A DNA stretch of 42,980 bases from Chara braunii (Eukaryota; Streptophyta; Charophyceae; Charales; Characeae). The stretch covers positions 1,181,181 to 1,224,160 of the forward strand of contig BFEA01000445.1 in the NCBI GenBank assembly GCA_003427395.1. Direction: 5' to 3'. This document shows positions 18,881 through 28,311 of this stretch, in pieces. The notes below the pieces were generated by a model, which worked only from the letters and a program-made list of their open reading frames with translations, ran no database searches and was not told the DNA's origin. The position numbers and the translations under genes were made by a program. Position 1 is the first letter of the stretch. Each line of letters starts with the position of its first letter.

Positions 18881-19233
18881 ACGGTCGGATTACGCTCCAG
18901 AGCGTCCTATCGACTGTGAGTATGCTCTGAGTTGTGTGCGTTGTGCATTTGGATTGGCTGAGGAAGTAAAGAAGAACAGTCGAGCAGTTTTTTTTTTATT
19001 TTTAGTTTGAATTGTATGTTAGTGTGGTTATGGGAATTACGGTTTGATTGGAATCTGAAGTCATTATCACTCTTGCTAGGACTGTTTTTTTTTTGCTTAT
19101 TTTCTGGATGTAATTGCGGTCAGATGCGTCCAGTTCCGGCCGAAAATGCGGTCAGATAGATTTTAGATAGACCTAGTGCGAGTACGCCCTGAAAGTAGAG
19201 GGGGACCTTCGCTCGCGCTGGAAACTTCAACGT

Positions 19234-19340
19234 GTCCTTCTGGACATCCGTTAAAATTGGACCGATACAGAGAGAGAAGATTAGCATTGGGACCCTGCGC
19301 AAGGATGACACGCATAAATCGAACAATGGTCCACATTATT
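19234..19340 (+). ncRNA. U6 snRNA-like sequence, probably a pseudogene
   Basis: Full-length similarity to U6 spliceosomal RNA: a 5' hairpin (GTCCTTCTGGACATCCG), an AAAATTGGA-CGATACAGAG region with the ACAGAGA box, ATTAGCAT, the core CTGCGCAAGGATGACACGC, and an ATGGTCCA end. Differences from the conserved gene include a changed GGCCCC segment and an extra GA in the ACAGAGA-GAAGA region. The Pol III T-run terminator is missing and no TATA is seen about 30 bases upstream. The best reading is a diverged U6 copy. U6 normally acts in the spliceosome active site. Confidence 0.65.
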
Positions 19341-19424
19341 AAAAAAAGATTAAAAAAAAATAATTCTACGTGAAAGTGGAGAATACTGCTGGTGTGTGGT
19401 AGGACACTCCGTGCAGTGGATATT

Positions 19425-20060
19425 ATGAAGAAGCCCTCCTGTCCTATGGTTTGCTTCCATAAATCTCATGTGTACCCCTTCGCCCTGTTGCGATTCGCCT
19501 TACTAGGCCGTTCGCTGTCAATATCACTCACTACAGCCTGCGTCTGCTCCCTGATCCTCCTATTGACAGGGGATGTACCCATTCGTAGAAGGGGATTCTT
19601 GTGGAGTACTATCACCATCGCCTCCACCTCGGACAGCCACCCGGGTGCACGGCTTCTTCAGGACTGGCACAGTGGCACTGCGTCATGGGAGACGGAACCA
19701 GTACCGGACGCGATTCCCACTTCGCTTCGACGCATGGCGACGGAACCAGTACCGGACGCGATTCCCCCTTCGCTTCAGGACGGTCCCATCTCCATCCTGT
19801 TGTCCCATGACTCCCATGATTACCAGGCTCACTGTCGGTCGGATATCAGGAACCTCGTGGTTTCTGAGCCACGAAATGAGATTTACTATGTCCTGCACCA
19901 GTACTGCATCACAGACGATGGGGCGCTCAATAATTCGATGATGTCGATTAGAAAAGCCTACTTATCGGCGTACCGAGATCAACCGAGTGAAGAAGGCGTA
20001 ATCACTTACATGTGGCCCTACGACCAGCCAAACGGGTTTAAAATAACCAAAGAGGGGTAG
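19425..20060 (+). CDS. N-terminal part of receptor-like kinase ectodomain
   Basis: The frame runs from ATG 19425 to TAG 20058-20060, in the same frame as the kinase ORF that starts 15 bases later. After a basic start there is a long hydrophobic stretch (around residues 25-50, SLILLL) that fits a signal peptide or anchor. A 48-bp direct duplication gives the repeated TEPVPDAIP motif. The segment before the stop contains Cys and Tyr residues typical of an extracellular region. Most likely this is the 5' part of the 20076-22232 gene, separated by one nonsense codon. An unrecognised short intron over the stop cannot be excluded. Confidence 0.55.
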   Translation: MKKPSCPMVCFHKSHVYPFALLRFALLGRSLSISLTTACVCSLILLLTGDVPIRRRGFLWSTITIASTSDSHPGARLLQDWHSGTASWETEPVPDAIPTSLRRMATEPVPDAIPPSLQDGPISILLSHDSHDYQAHCRSDIRNLVVSEPRNEIYYVLHQYCITDDGALNNSMMSIRKAYLSAYRDQPSEEGVITYMWPYDQPNGFKITKEG

Positions 20061-20075
20061 TTTGGCGACAAGCCC

Positions 20076-22232
20076 ATGGCTAACGTGACAGCAATGGGCC
20101 TTTCCAGAGACAACGCATCTCTCCTCTTAAGCGTAACCAATGGAAGCCTTTCCAGAGACAACGCATCCAATGGAAGTCAAAGTCAATCTGCTATCACGAC
20201 AGGGGTGTCGAGTTTGCCTGGGGTCTCCATGTTCACTCTTTTGAATCTCACTGACGGCTCTCGATCATCCTTTCCGTTTACTGATTTGGTTGAGTCTTGG
20301 ACGCTGGACTCCAGGGTGGGCAATTTATATTATTCGTCACAAGGGAGTGCAACTTGGACCACCACTGTTGATGATTCGGGACGTCCACTTCAAGGGCCGA
20401 CATCCGTACTCGATGTTTTTGCCTATGGTGTGAGGTTCCAATCTCAAAGCCTTGTGTCGGACGGCAGTTGCCTGTACTCTCTGGATACCGAAGGCGGGCT
20501 TTTAGGGATTGATCCCGGTATCGGTCTCCCGTTCTCCGCTGAAGTAACCCCGATATCTCGTGCTTATACGGCCCTGACGCCGAATGACATTATGGTAGTC
20601 TCCACGCGAGAAGGATGTAACGTGTTCTCCGCCGTAGGAAATGCCGTTCATATCCATGTTGTGGTCCCGCCCTGCAATTACACGTTCAGAGAGCTTGGAG
20701 CCATAACGTATTCCGAAAAGTCGGGGCAGGAGCCGCTGGGACTGGCTCTTTACGATGACGGTGTCAAGTTAACCCTGTATACTGGAAGCATGCACGGCAG
20801 ATTGTTTCGGGTTCCGCTGAGCAGGTCGGAGCTGCGGGGTTGTAAAGGCCCCCCTAATACCCCTATTGATGTCAACCTGCAGGCCGCACCCCGTACTGTC
20901 ATAGACCAGCCGGCCGCACCCCCTACTGACATCAAACGACTGGCCATGATCCTGGGTGGGACCGGGGGGGGACTGATACTTGCGTCAATCGTTGCCACCT
21001 TGATTTGGGCTCGGTGGGGCAGAAAGAAGCCTCACAGTCAAGCTCGCAGGCAGGAGGGCTACAGTGCTTTGCCCATGTTGCGACTGAGGCCCTCGCGCGT
21101 AGAGCAGTTCGATCTGAAAACCCTGTCGGATTGCACGGACGGTTTCAGTGAGACCCATCAAATCGGGGACAGCGGGGCCTTTGGGAAAGTCTTCAGGGGT
21201 TTGCTTGACGGCAAGGAGGTGGCAATCAAGGTGATGACCGGTGAGCTGACGGCCGTCAAAAGCAACCAGTTCATGGCAGAGGTGAACACTCTCAGCACAG
21301 TTAATCACGTTAATCTTATCCACCTCATCGGGTACTGCCAGGAGGGCAGTCAGTGCATCTTGGTGTACCCCTACTTCCAAGGCGGCTTCTTGCACGACCG
21401 GCTGTTTCCCAACTCTGATAAGCTGGGGGGTCTCCCGGGGGATTCTCGTCCGCCGCCGCTCACTCTGCAGGAGCGCATGAGCATAGCCTTCCAGGTTGCC
21501 AAGGGGCTGGCGTACCTCCACGACGACGCCAAGCCCCCCATCATCCATCAGGACATCAAGAGCAACAACATCCTCCTTGGAGATGTCTGCGGGGGGACCC
21601 TCCACGTAGTTGTTGCTGATTTCGGACTGGCAGCCATGGGGGAAAGGGTGCTAGGCACCGGACACGAGCAGATTGTGCGCACATTGCACATAGGCGGCAC
21701 GTTTGGGTACATGTCCCCAGAGTACATGCTGAGAGGCGAGCTGTCTGAGAAGAATGATGTGTACTCATTTGGGGTTCTTGCATTGGAGCTGCTGACGGGA
21801 AGAAAGGTGGTCACTCGGGCGCCGTCAGGGTTGGGCTGGCAGACACTTGTGGAGTGGGTGAGGCCTTTCTTGCAAGGTGGAGTTGAAAATGCCCGACAGC
21901 TGGGTTCCCATATGCCGCACCACCCGAGCGCGATTCTCGATCCCTGCTTGTGGGATCAGATGGCCAGAGATTCCACAGAAAAGATGGTGAAGAGCGCTTT
22001 CAGATTGGCTTGGGAATGTGTCCATGAGGAGGACAAGTTCAGGCCCGCCATGCGGGCAATTGTACAGCGCATTCACAGCATGTTTCTCGATGTAGGTTGG
22101 GACTTCTTGACCAGGACCATGGACATGGAGAACCTTCTGGCCACGGCAGAGGCAGAGGATGACGTCCCGGGGAAGGAGGATGACCACTCTCAAAAGAGTC
22201 TGGATGTACTCCCAGATGCAGGGAGCCTATGA
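20076..22232 (+). CDS. Receptor-like protein kinase (RLK/Pelle), non-RD
   Basis: A 718-codon frame. The ectodomain (1-285) carries several N-glycosylation sequons and beta-propeller-like strands (for example SLDTEGGLLGID), and begins with a small internal repeat SLSRDNAS. A transmembrane helix at about 289-312 (GGGLILASIVATLIW) is followed by a basic stop-transfer. The kinase (about 345-660) has a Gly-rich loop GDSGAFGKV, the VAIK lysine at 385, HQDIKSNN with catalytic Asp 493, DFG Asp 515 and SPEY. Gln replaces the Arg of HRD, so it is a non-RD kinase, a class often linked to pattern-recognition signalling. The catalytic residues look intact. This ORF lacks a signal peptide; that lies upstream beyond the in-frame TAG at 20058. 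It uses only TGG for Trp. Confidence 0.85.
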   Translation: MANVTAMGLSRDNASLLLSVTNGSLSRDNASNGSQSQSAITTGVSSLPGVSMFTLLNLTDGSRSSFPFTDLVESWTLDSRVGNLYYSSQGSATWTTTVDDSGRPLQGPTSVLDVFAYGVRFQSQSLVSDGSCLYSLDTEGGLLGIDPGIGLPFSAEVTPISRAYTALTPNDIMVVSTREGCNVFSAVGNAVHIHVVVPPCNYTFRELGAITYSEKSGQEPLGLALYDDGVKLTLYTGSMHGRLFRVPLSRSELRGCKGPPNTPIDVNLQAAPRTVIDQPAAPPTDIKRLAMILGGTGGGLILASIVATLIWARWGRKKPHSQARRQEGYSALPMLRLRPSRVEQFDLKTLSDCTDGFSETHQIGDSGAFGKVFRGLLDGKEVAIKVMTGELTAVKSNQFMAEVNTLSTVNHVNLIHLIGYCQEGSQCILVYPYFQGGFLHDRLFPNSDKLGGLPGDSRPPPLTLQERMSIAFQVAKGLAYLHDDAKPPIIHQDIKSNNILLGDVCGGTLHVVVADFGLAAMGERVLGTGHEQIVRTLHIGGTFGYMSPEYMLRGELSEKNDVYSFGVLALELLTGRKVVTRAPSGLGWQTLVEWVRPFLQGGVENARQLGSHMPHHPSAILDPCLWDQMARDSTEKMVKSAFRLAWECVHEEDKFRPAMRAIVQRIHSMFLDVGWDFLTRTMDMENLLATAEAEDDVPGKEDDHSQKSLDVLPDAGSL

Positions 22233-22500
22233 GGAGGCTAGAAGCTGACAGATTGACACATCAGTAGATGCAAGGTGAGGTGAGAGAGCAGAATGTAGGC
22301 ACGCTGTAGGCGGCTGCTAGACACAGGGAGCCTATGACGAGTGTAGAAGATGACACATAAATTTAAATTTACACATTGAAAGATGCAAGGTGAGCAGAAT
22401 ACAGGCGCTTGCTAGACACAGGGAGCCTATGACGAGTGTAGAAGATGACACATCCACACATTGAAAGACGCAAGGTGAGTAGAATACAGGCGCTTGGGAA
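22218..22500. repeat. Three-copy repeat starting at the RLK stop codon
   Basis: The motif GGGAGCCTATGA(G/C)GAG is present at about 22221, 22329 and 22418, each followed by a version of GAAG(A/C)TGACA and GATGCAAGGTGAG. The first copy contains the kinase gene's own TGA stop, so the array arose by duplication of the gene's 3' end. Confidence 0.75.
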
Positions 22501-23034
22501 CCGCTCTTCGTTGTTGTTGTTTTTTTCCCAATCTTATATGCAGAGGGGTCAAGCCACTAACATAATTGTATCGGGTAGATTTGGACCTGAGGCTCTTGAT
22601 TTGCTTATCAACAGTTGTTTGTCAATGCCATGGCTGCCAGGTGTTTAATTGTTTTCTTTCACTTGCTGACAGCTAAAAGTTGTGTACCAGGATGCCAGCC
22701 AAGAACCCAAAGTGGTAAAAATTGTGGTTATCGGAAAACAGATCTGTGATTCCCTAATAAGATTCTTTTTCTTGTTTTGTTTTGTTTGATTCAGAATACT
22801 CAACTTTACTGTGGACAAGGTCTTGGTGCAGGTAACTGGATGGCGCATAGCACAGGATGACCTTCTGATATTGTATAATGGGTGCTGTGATTTTTGTCAT
22901 AAACTCTACCTTCGTTGTAATCACGCTGCTGTTCAGGTCCTAGAACTTGGTGTTCAGATGATGTTAGACCGTCAGTACCATTACCAGGCAGAAGAAAACC
23001 GCCCGCCGGTTAACACGGAGGCCGGCCCCGAGCG
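22501..23034. other. Intergenic, RLK 3' flank
   Basis: T-rich sequence followed by a GC-rich end at the LTR junction. No gene recognised. Confidence 0.4.
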
Positions 23035-23038
23035 CGCC

Positions 23039-25319
23039 TGTGATAAGCCCAGCTCCGTACCGCGCGGCTTGCCGTATCCCTGAGGAAAAATCACGCGGAA
23101 GCCCCGAAGTACGGACACGGACAGAAAGGGGTTTTTCTTTCTTTTTGCTTTTGTTTTCTTTTTGAAACGGCTTTTTCATTTTGTTTGGTTAATAACTCCC
23201 GCGCGGGCGAATAGCGGCCGCGGTATGAAAAGCAAGAAACGGTTTCGGTTGGAACTTTTTTTTTGAATTTTTGCGAGCGCGCCTAAGCTCCGACTTCTTC
23301 GTGCGTCTCGCACCCCCGTTTCTTGTTTTGCATCCCCGCGCCATCTTCCCTTCTTGCTGCGCGCGTTCTCCCCATGCAGGACTCTTCGTCTTCCCCTCCG
23401 CCCAGCTCGATCCTTACCCCGCGAAGTGATTGGCCGCGTGGTTTGGATGCTCGGATCAATGTGGAGAGCGGGAAACCGCGCGCCACTTGAACGGACACCT
23501 CAATCATGTAGGACCATGCCTTCCTGCGGGTCGAACCCTCTAACTCCCCACCTTCCTCCTGTCCTGCTCATCTACAACCTGCGTTGCCCGCACCTCGCGC
23601 TGACAACCCGCCGCCTCCCACGCTATAAATTCGCGCAACCTTCTCCTCTCTTCCTCTTTGATCTCGGCTGCAATGCTGCGCGCGCTATGCGCGAAAGTCC
23701 GCGGCGCCGAACAGGCTCGACGAGCCCAAGGACGGGCGGAGTGACGACGTGGGATGGACCCGCGGTAGTCTCGGGGCGACGCAGTCGGAGGGACTTAACA
23801 GTGGTGGGGATTTGACGCCGGCCGCGATAGGGCCTTGTGGCTATGGTGGTCGGTGGTCTTGGGAGGTTCGAAGGCTGCACCTGGGGGCCGCAGTTCATTG
23901 AATTTTTTGTGTACAAGAAGGACTGGCTTTTATCTCCATTGCTGCTTTGTCTATGCATGTCGTGTGTGTGAAGCCCCGAGTGATGGGAGCTGGTTGTGCG
24001 CATGAGTGATGTCGAAGGTCTATGGATGATTAGATGTCCTGTCAAGGGTTGTTGATTGTTTGCATGTATGCGTGTATGTACTTATCCGGGCGGGGACGGG
24101 GAAACTGAACTGGGGACCGTCTGCCTAGGAGTACGAGCGTNNTCATCCNGTTGTTCCCCTCCCTTCCNCGNCCCTTCGCGCGCGCACGCGNGNTCTCGGT
24201 GTAAACTCACTCTCTCTCTNCCCCTCTCTCTCCCNCCTTCCTTTTTGAACCTCTCGTCCCCGTACCGGTGNCGTCAACCGCCTGCGTCCGCGCGCGTGGT
24301 CGACGCCCCCGCAAGGGGAAGAGAACTTCGCTTTCGCCTTCTTCCTCCGACGCGCTAACCCTGAGAGAGAAGGTTGCATCGAGTGTTGTATGGAGTCGAT
24401 GTTGGTTCGGATGACCGGGAGCGCGGGATCTTGCCCATGTTCATCGCCTACTTCCGATCGTCTCATCTCGCTACCGACCTTCCCCATCACAGATGACGAC
24501 AGCGTCTACTGCGATGCGGACGTACGGCGCGCGCTNAGGCGAACGGAGCAAGTGTGTTGGCGNGACCCGCCTCGGGCTTGTGACATAAGGGGGAACGGGT
24601 TTGTCTTGATCGATCGTTTTGATTCCCCGACTCTAATACTGCCTTATACGGGTTTGACTGTGTTGCCCTGGTCGACCGCTCACGCCGCGTGGCGGCCACA
24701 ATTTGATTGTCGGTGGTGCCGCCAGGGGGACTCGTGTTCTTGGCGACGACTGGTCCTGGGTTACGAGGGCACGACACGTTTCCCCGAGCTTTCCCGTAGT
24801 GAGGGGGCGCTGCCCGCGCAATTTCGAATTCGGATGCCGGCGAGTCCTCCCGCCGCTTTACCCTCTCGGAAACTTCCGCGCGGACTCTGTGAGTCCGACG
24901 CCGAGGCTTGAAGGCCTCGAACCAACCACCTCTACAGCAAAGACCCAATGGTTCGGTCACTTCGAGGCCGATGACGAGGCCTGAAGGCTTCAAACCCACC
25001 ACCTATCCCCCAAACCCCTGACGGACGAAGTTTTGCCTTCCGCCGCCTCGGCCCTCTCCCCCTGATGCCTTTTCTCGTCCTGATGCACGACGACAGTTCG
25101 TTTTCTCGGAAACCCTTCTGATTTTATCGTTTCGGAGTGATCCGACCCCCATGGGACTTCGCGACGATAGTTTGACTCCGGGGAAAACCTCAAGCCCGAA
25201 ACGAGAGCCTCCCGTTCCGTCCAGGAGACTCAACCCTTACGGCCAAAAATCCTCGGCTACGCCCCTCCTAGAACTCTGATCGGCCACCCTGTACGGGACA
25301 ACGCGAGGGGGCGTGAGGT
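23039..25319 (+). repeat. 5' LTR
   Basis: Begins TGTGATAAGCCC and matches the 3' LTR to the GAGGT at 25319. It contains a TATA box at 23624-23630 and CT-rich sequence downstream. Its last bases differ from the 3' LTR: where the 3' copy ends TGTGTATCACA, this copy passes directly into the primer-binding site. Eleven single N bases lie between 24141 and 24563. Confidence 0.85.
23624..23630 (+). promoter_or_regulatory. LTR TATA box
   Basis: TATAAAT within GC-rich sequence, about 585 bases into the LTR, conserved at 34326-34332 in the 3' LTR. Transcription would be expected about 30 bases downstream, in the CTCTCTTCCTCT pyrimidine patch. Confidence 0.6.
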
Positions 25320-25331
25320 TGGTATCAGAGC
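25320..25331 (+). other. Primer-binding site for initiator Met-tRNA
   Basis: TGGTATCAGAGC, the standard complement of the initiator Met-tRNA 3' end used by many plant LTR elements, directly follows the 5' LTR. Confidence 0.85.
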
Positions 25332-25359
25332 TGATTCGTGTCGGCTCCGAGGTTTTCCT

Positions 25360-28311
25360 ATGACGAATACCCTGCTTAAGAGTTTTCCTTTTTTGATCTT
25401 TCTTTTTAGATTTTTCTCATTTTTGAGTAGGGTGGCTCCCCGTCGCCGGCGGGTCGCGAATAGAAATCAGAACCGAGCGAGAGGCCGGGCTCGAAACCCG
25501 CCTCCCGCGATGGTGGAACCCGGAATTGGGGGTCAAAACGACGGTGATAACCACGCGGGGATGGCCAATCATCCCCTGTATTTTGTATCCCCTCCTTCCG
25601 AAGTTCCCATTTTCTCCAAAGATGATACCGACCCTCGCACCTGGCTAGCTGCCTTGAAAGCCCAGGGCTGGTCGGACCAGTTGCTCCGAGAACGAATCCC
25701 CGGAAGGTTAGCCGGAACCGCTTTTGAGTGGTATGGACATAACCCCTTCACTAATTGGGCAGCCTTCCAGAGGAAATTTCTCGATAGATTTGATCACATC
25801 GCACTAGGTCAATGCCTCCGTTTAATAAAGGAATACACGCAGCAGCCTCGGGAGACCTTGGCTAGATATGCTGAACGTTTTACGTACTTAGCCGAACGCT
25901 CCGGGGTGGACGAGAAAATGGTACAGACTGATTTCGTTAGAGGATTGTTAGATTCTCGCTTGCGGAAAAAGATCCGCAAGAAATGCAACCCTATAGAACA
26001 TACCCTGACGGAGCTAATTCAGTACGCCATTGAGTATGGAAAAGAAAATTACGATGTGGGCCTGGACTCAGAATCCGACGAAGACGACCCTTCGGGTGTT
26101 CGATGCAATAGCTACTCCGCTACGGCACGAATGTTCGAAGATCGCTTCGGGTTGGGTCCGGCAAAAAAAGGCCAGGATCGGAAGGCTTCTTCCTCTGCTT
26201 CGACCTCCCGTCGCTCTAGCCAAGCACAAGGAGGCCGGGGCGAGGAAGAAGTGTCCATGAAAGAGGTCGCGGCCCAATTAGTTACGGTAGTGGCCCCATT
26301 GACGGAGTTCGTTAAGGGCCTGCAGCGGCAACGCATAGCCGCCGCACAACGGCAACAAACGGCTATGGCCGTCGGGGCCCCTATGATAAGACCGGTCGTG
26401 GCCGGGGCTGTTCCGCCCCTACGCTGTTATAACTGTGATCAGTCAGGCCACCTTGCGAAAGATTGTCCAAAACCTCGAACTCCGGGTGGATCCGCTGGGC
26501 CCACCGGACCTTCCCAAGTCCGGCTGGCGGCTCCAACCGCTGCAGGACAGGGGAGGGTAGCCACGGTAATGGACATAGGAATGACGATGATGGTGACCCC
26601 TGCGGCCACTGAGATAGGACCCGATGAGTATATGGCGGTCGCGATGTTCGAACCCGGGACCATCGAAGTGATATGTCACGTCCAACGGATTACCGAGGAA
26701 AGCGACCTCGGGACGTGGCGACCAGGATTCGAAGATCTTGCGGCACCTGGTCCTGAATATAAGGATGGTCATATCGACGTATTGGATGCCTTGAAGGCTC
26801 TGGATCTACGGATCCCCGTCCCTATTCCCTATCTGCTAACCATTTCCGAAGCGGCCAACGAAAAATTGATCGAACGATGCCTTAAAAACAGGCGCCGATT
26901 CGAGGAAAGTCGAAAGGGCAAAAAAACGGTCCTACGAGACCCACCCATAAACGAGGAGTCACAGTCCTCGACCTCAAAGGTGCACGAAGCCAACTGGATA
27001 GGAATGATCCAGACCGTAGGTTCCGCCTCGGAAAAACCCGAGGTATTCCTCCGGGCCTATCCTATAACCTGGAAAAGCGTTGAGTGTGACTGCGAGGTGT
27101 GGGGAAACCCCTCGGCCGCCATCCTAGACTCGGGATCGTCAGCAGTCGCCATTTCTTGGAGATTGACGAAACGATTGGGAAGGGAAGAACAGGTTCAGCC
27201 CCTCCGACCGGATGAACTGTATATATCCGCTACGGAAGACAACATTCATTGTAAAGGGCGGATAACGAATGTGCCTATACGGGTGGGGCGGGTGCATTGT
27301 TTGTGCGACGCAATCGTGCTGGATGTACAGACGTATGATGTTCTGCTAGGCATTCCGTGGCAGGCGGCGGTCGGAGAGCGAATGCACTTTGACAGCTGTA
27401 AGGTGGTGCTCACATTGGCCCACCCCAAACCACAAACGATACCAATGAGATTGGTGGTGCGTATGCGCACCCATCCAGCGCCTCGAATCACCACGAAGGC
27501 CCATCAAATCAACATGATCCGACGCCTGCCACCAGACAAAAATAACACCTCGTCGAAAACTGACAAGACTGATGTACCGCACCGATATCCGATCCAGGTT
27601 CAGGGTCGGTGGCGCCATTCTTGGTGGCGAGAACCCTTGGAAATAGTTCGGAGTCAGTCCAATTGGTCGCACGCGTTTTCCTCCGTGGTGCAGGGGGAAC
27701 CCCTGCTGAGGGTGTCCCGAATAGCTGACCTTTCGGAGCCCCCTGCGTCCTTATATCTCAGGACGGACCCCCTACCTGAAAGATTTACCGAGCTTAGGGG
27801 GCTGTGCGATTTATCTTTTCGACCTCCACGGCCCCTACTCACGAATGAAAGAGCCGCGATACTCTTGAAAGAGGGGGTGTCGTTTCAACCCCGAACCAGG
27901 GAATATCGGTGGGGACCAAGGGAACTGACGCACGCCTTTTCGGTAGAACCCTCGGCCGAACCCGAACTGGACAGTGACAGTGACATGGAAAGCGAGCCGA
28001 TGAGTCCGGCGGATAGTCAACTTATTGCGACTGTCCTTTCGGTGAAAACCGACAACTCTTTGTTTGGGGTTTCGCCTGATGCCAGCGCGGCGGTCCCCAC
28101 GGTTACGACGACGGTCTCCCTTCCTGGGGGAACCGTAGAAGTTCAGTTACCAACCCGTGTTCCGGATGAATACAGACGCCTCCTCCTGGCGGTTATACGG
28201 GCCTATCCTGAGGCCATCAGTATTAAGGACCACGACATAGGGCTTACCCCTTTGATACAGCACGCGATTGATATCGGGGATCACGCCCCGATACATTGCC
28301 GACCGTACTGA
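25360..28311 (+). CDS. Gag and protease part of Ty3 polyprotein
   Basis: 983 codons from ATG 25360, with an in-frame alternative at 25510. Residues about 100-230 match the Retrotrans_gag fold (LAGTAFEWYG, then LARYAERFTYLA). A CX2CX4HX4C zinc knuckle (CYNCDQSGHLAKDC) is at about 356-369. An aspartic protease is at about 575-680, with LDSGSS near residue 590 and LLGIPW near 664. The C-terminal residues enter the conserved start of the reverse transcriptase (IHCRPY) and stop at TGA 28309. RT continues in the same frame, so that TGA is a nonsense codon inside pol and not a natural end. A CGA-to-TGA change at a CpG would explain it. Confidence 0.85.
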   Translation: MTNTLLKSFPFLIFLFRFFSFLSRVAPRRRRVANRNQNRARGRARNPPPAMVEPGIGGQNDGDNHAGMANHPLYFVSPPSEVPIFSKDDTDPRTWLAALKAQGWSDQLLRERIPGRLAGTAFEWYGHNPFTNWAAFQRKFLDRFDHIALGQCLRLIKEYTQQPRETLARYAERFTYLAERSGVDEKMVQTDFVRGLLDSRLRKKIRKKCNPIEHTLTELIQYAIEYGKENYDVGLDSESDEDDPSGVRCNSYSATARMFEDRFGLGPAKKGQDRKASSSASTSRRSSQAQGGRGEEEVSMKEVAAQLVTVVAPLTEFVKGLQRQRIAAAQRQQTAMAVGAPMIRPVVAGAVPPLRCYNCDQSGHLAKDCPKPRTPGGSAGPTGPSQVRLAAPTAAGQGRVATVMDIGMTMMVTPAATEIGPDEYMAVAMFEPGTIEVICHVQRITEESDLGTWRPGFEDLAAPGPEYKDGHIDVLDALKALDLRIPVPIPYLLTISEAANEKLIERCLKNRRRFEESRKGKKTVLRDPPINEESQSSTSKVHEANWIGMIQTVGSASEKPEVFLRAYPITWKSVECDCEVWGNPSAAILDSGSSAVAISWRLTKRLGREEQVQPLRPDELYISATEDNIHCKGRITNVPIRVGRVHCLCDAIVLDVQTYDVLLGIPWQAAVGERMHFDSCKVVLTLAHPKPQTIPMRLVVRMRTHPAPRITTKAHQINMIRRLPPDKNNTSSKTDKTDVPHRYPIQVQGRWRHSWWREPLEIVRSQSNWSHAFSSVVQGEPLLRVSRIADLSEPPASLYLRTDPLPERFTELRGLCDLSFRPPRPLLTNERAAILLKEGVSFQPRTREYRWGPRELTHAFSVEPSAEPELDSDSDMESEPMSPADSQLIATVLSVKTDNSLFGVSPDASAAVPTVTTTVSLPGGTVEVQLPTRVPDEYRRLLLAVIRAYPEAISIKDHDIGLTPLIQHAIDIGDHAPIHCRPY

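Noticed and set aside
19234-19340. Functional U6 snRNA gene
   Set aside because: Base changes in the conserved core region, no terminator T-run and no upstream TATA make a working gene unlikely.
24056-25002. Open frames of 100-200 codons inside the LTRs, duplicated at 34758-35800
   Set aside because: They lie in non-coding LTR sequence, contain N bases and overlap on both strands. Their conservation is just the LTR duplication.
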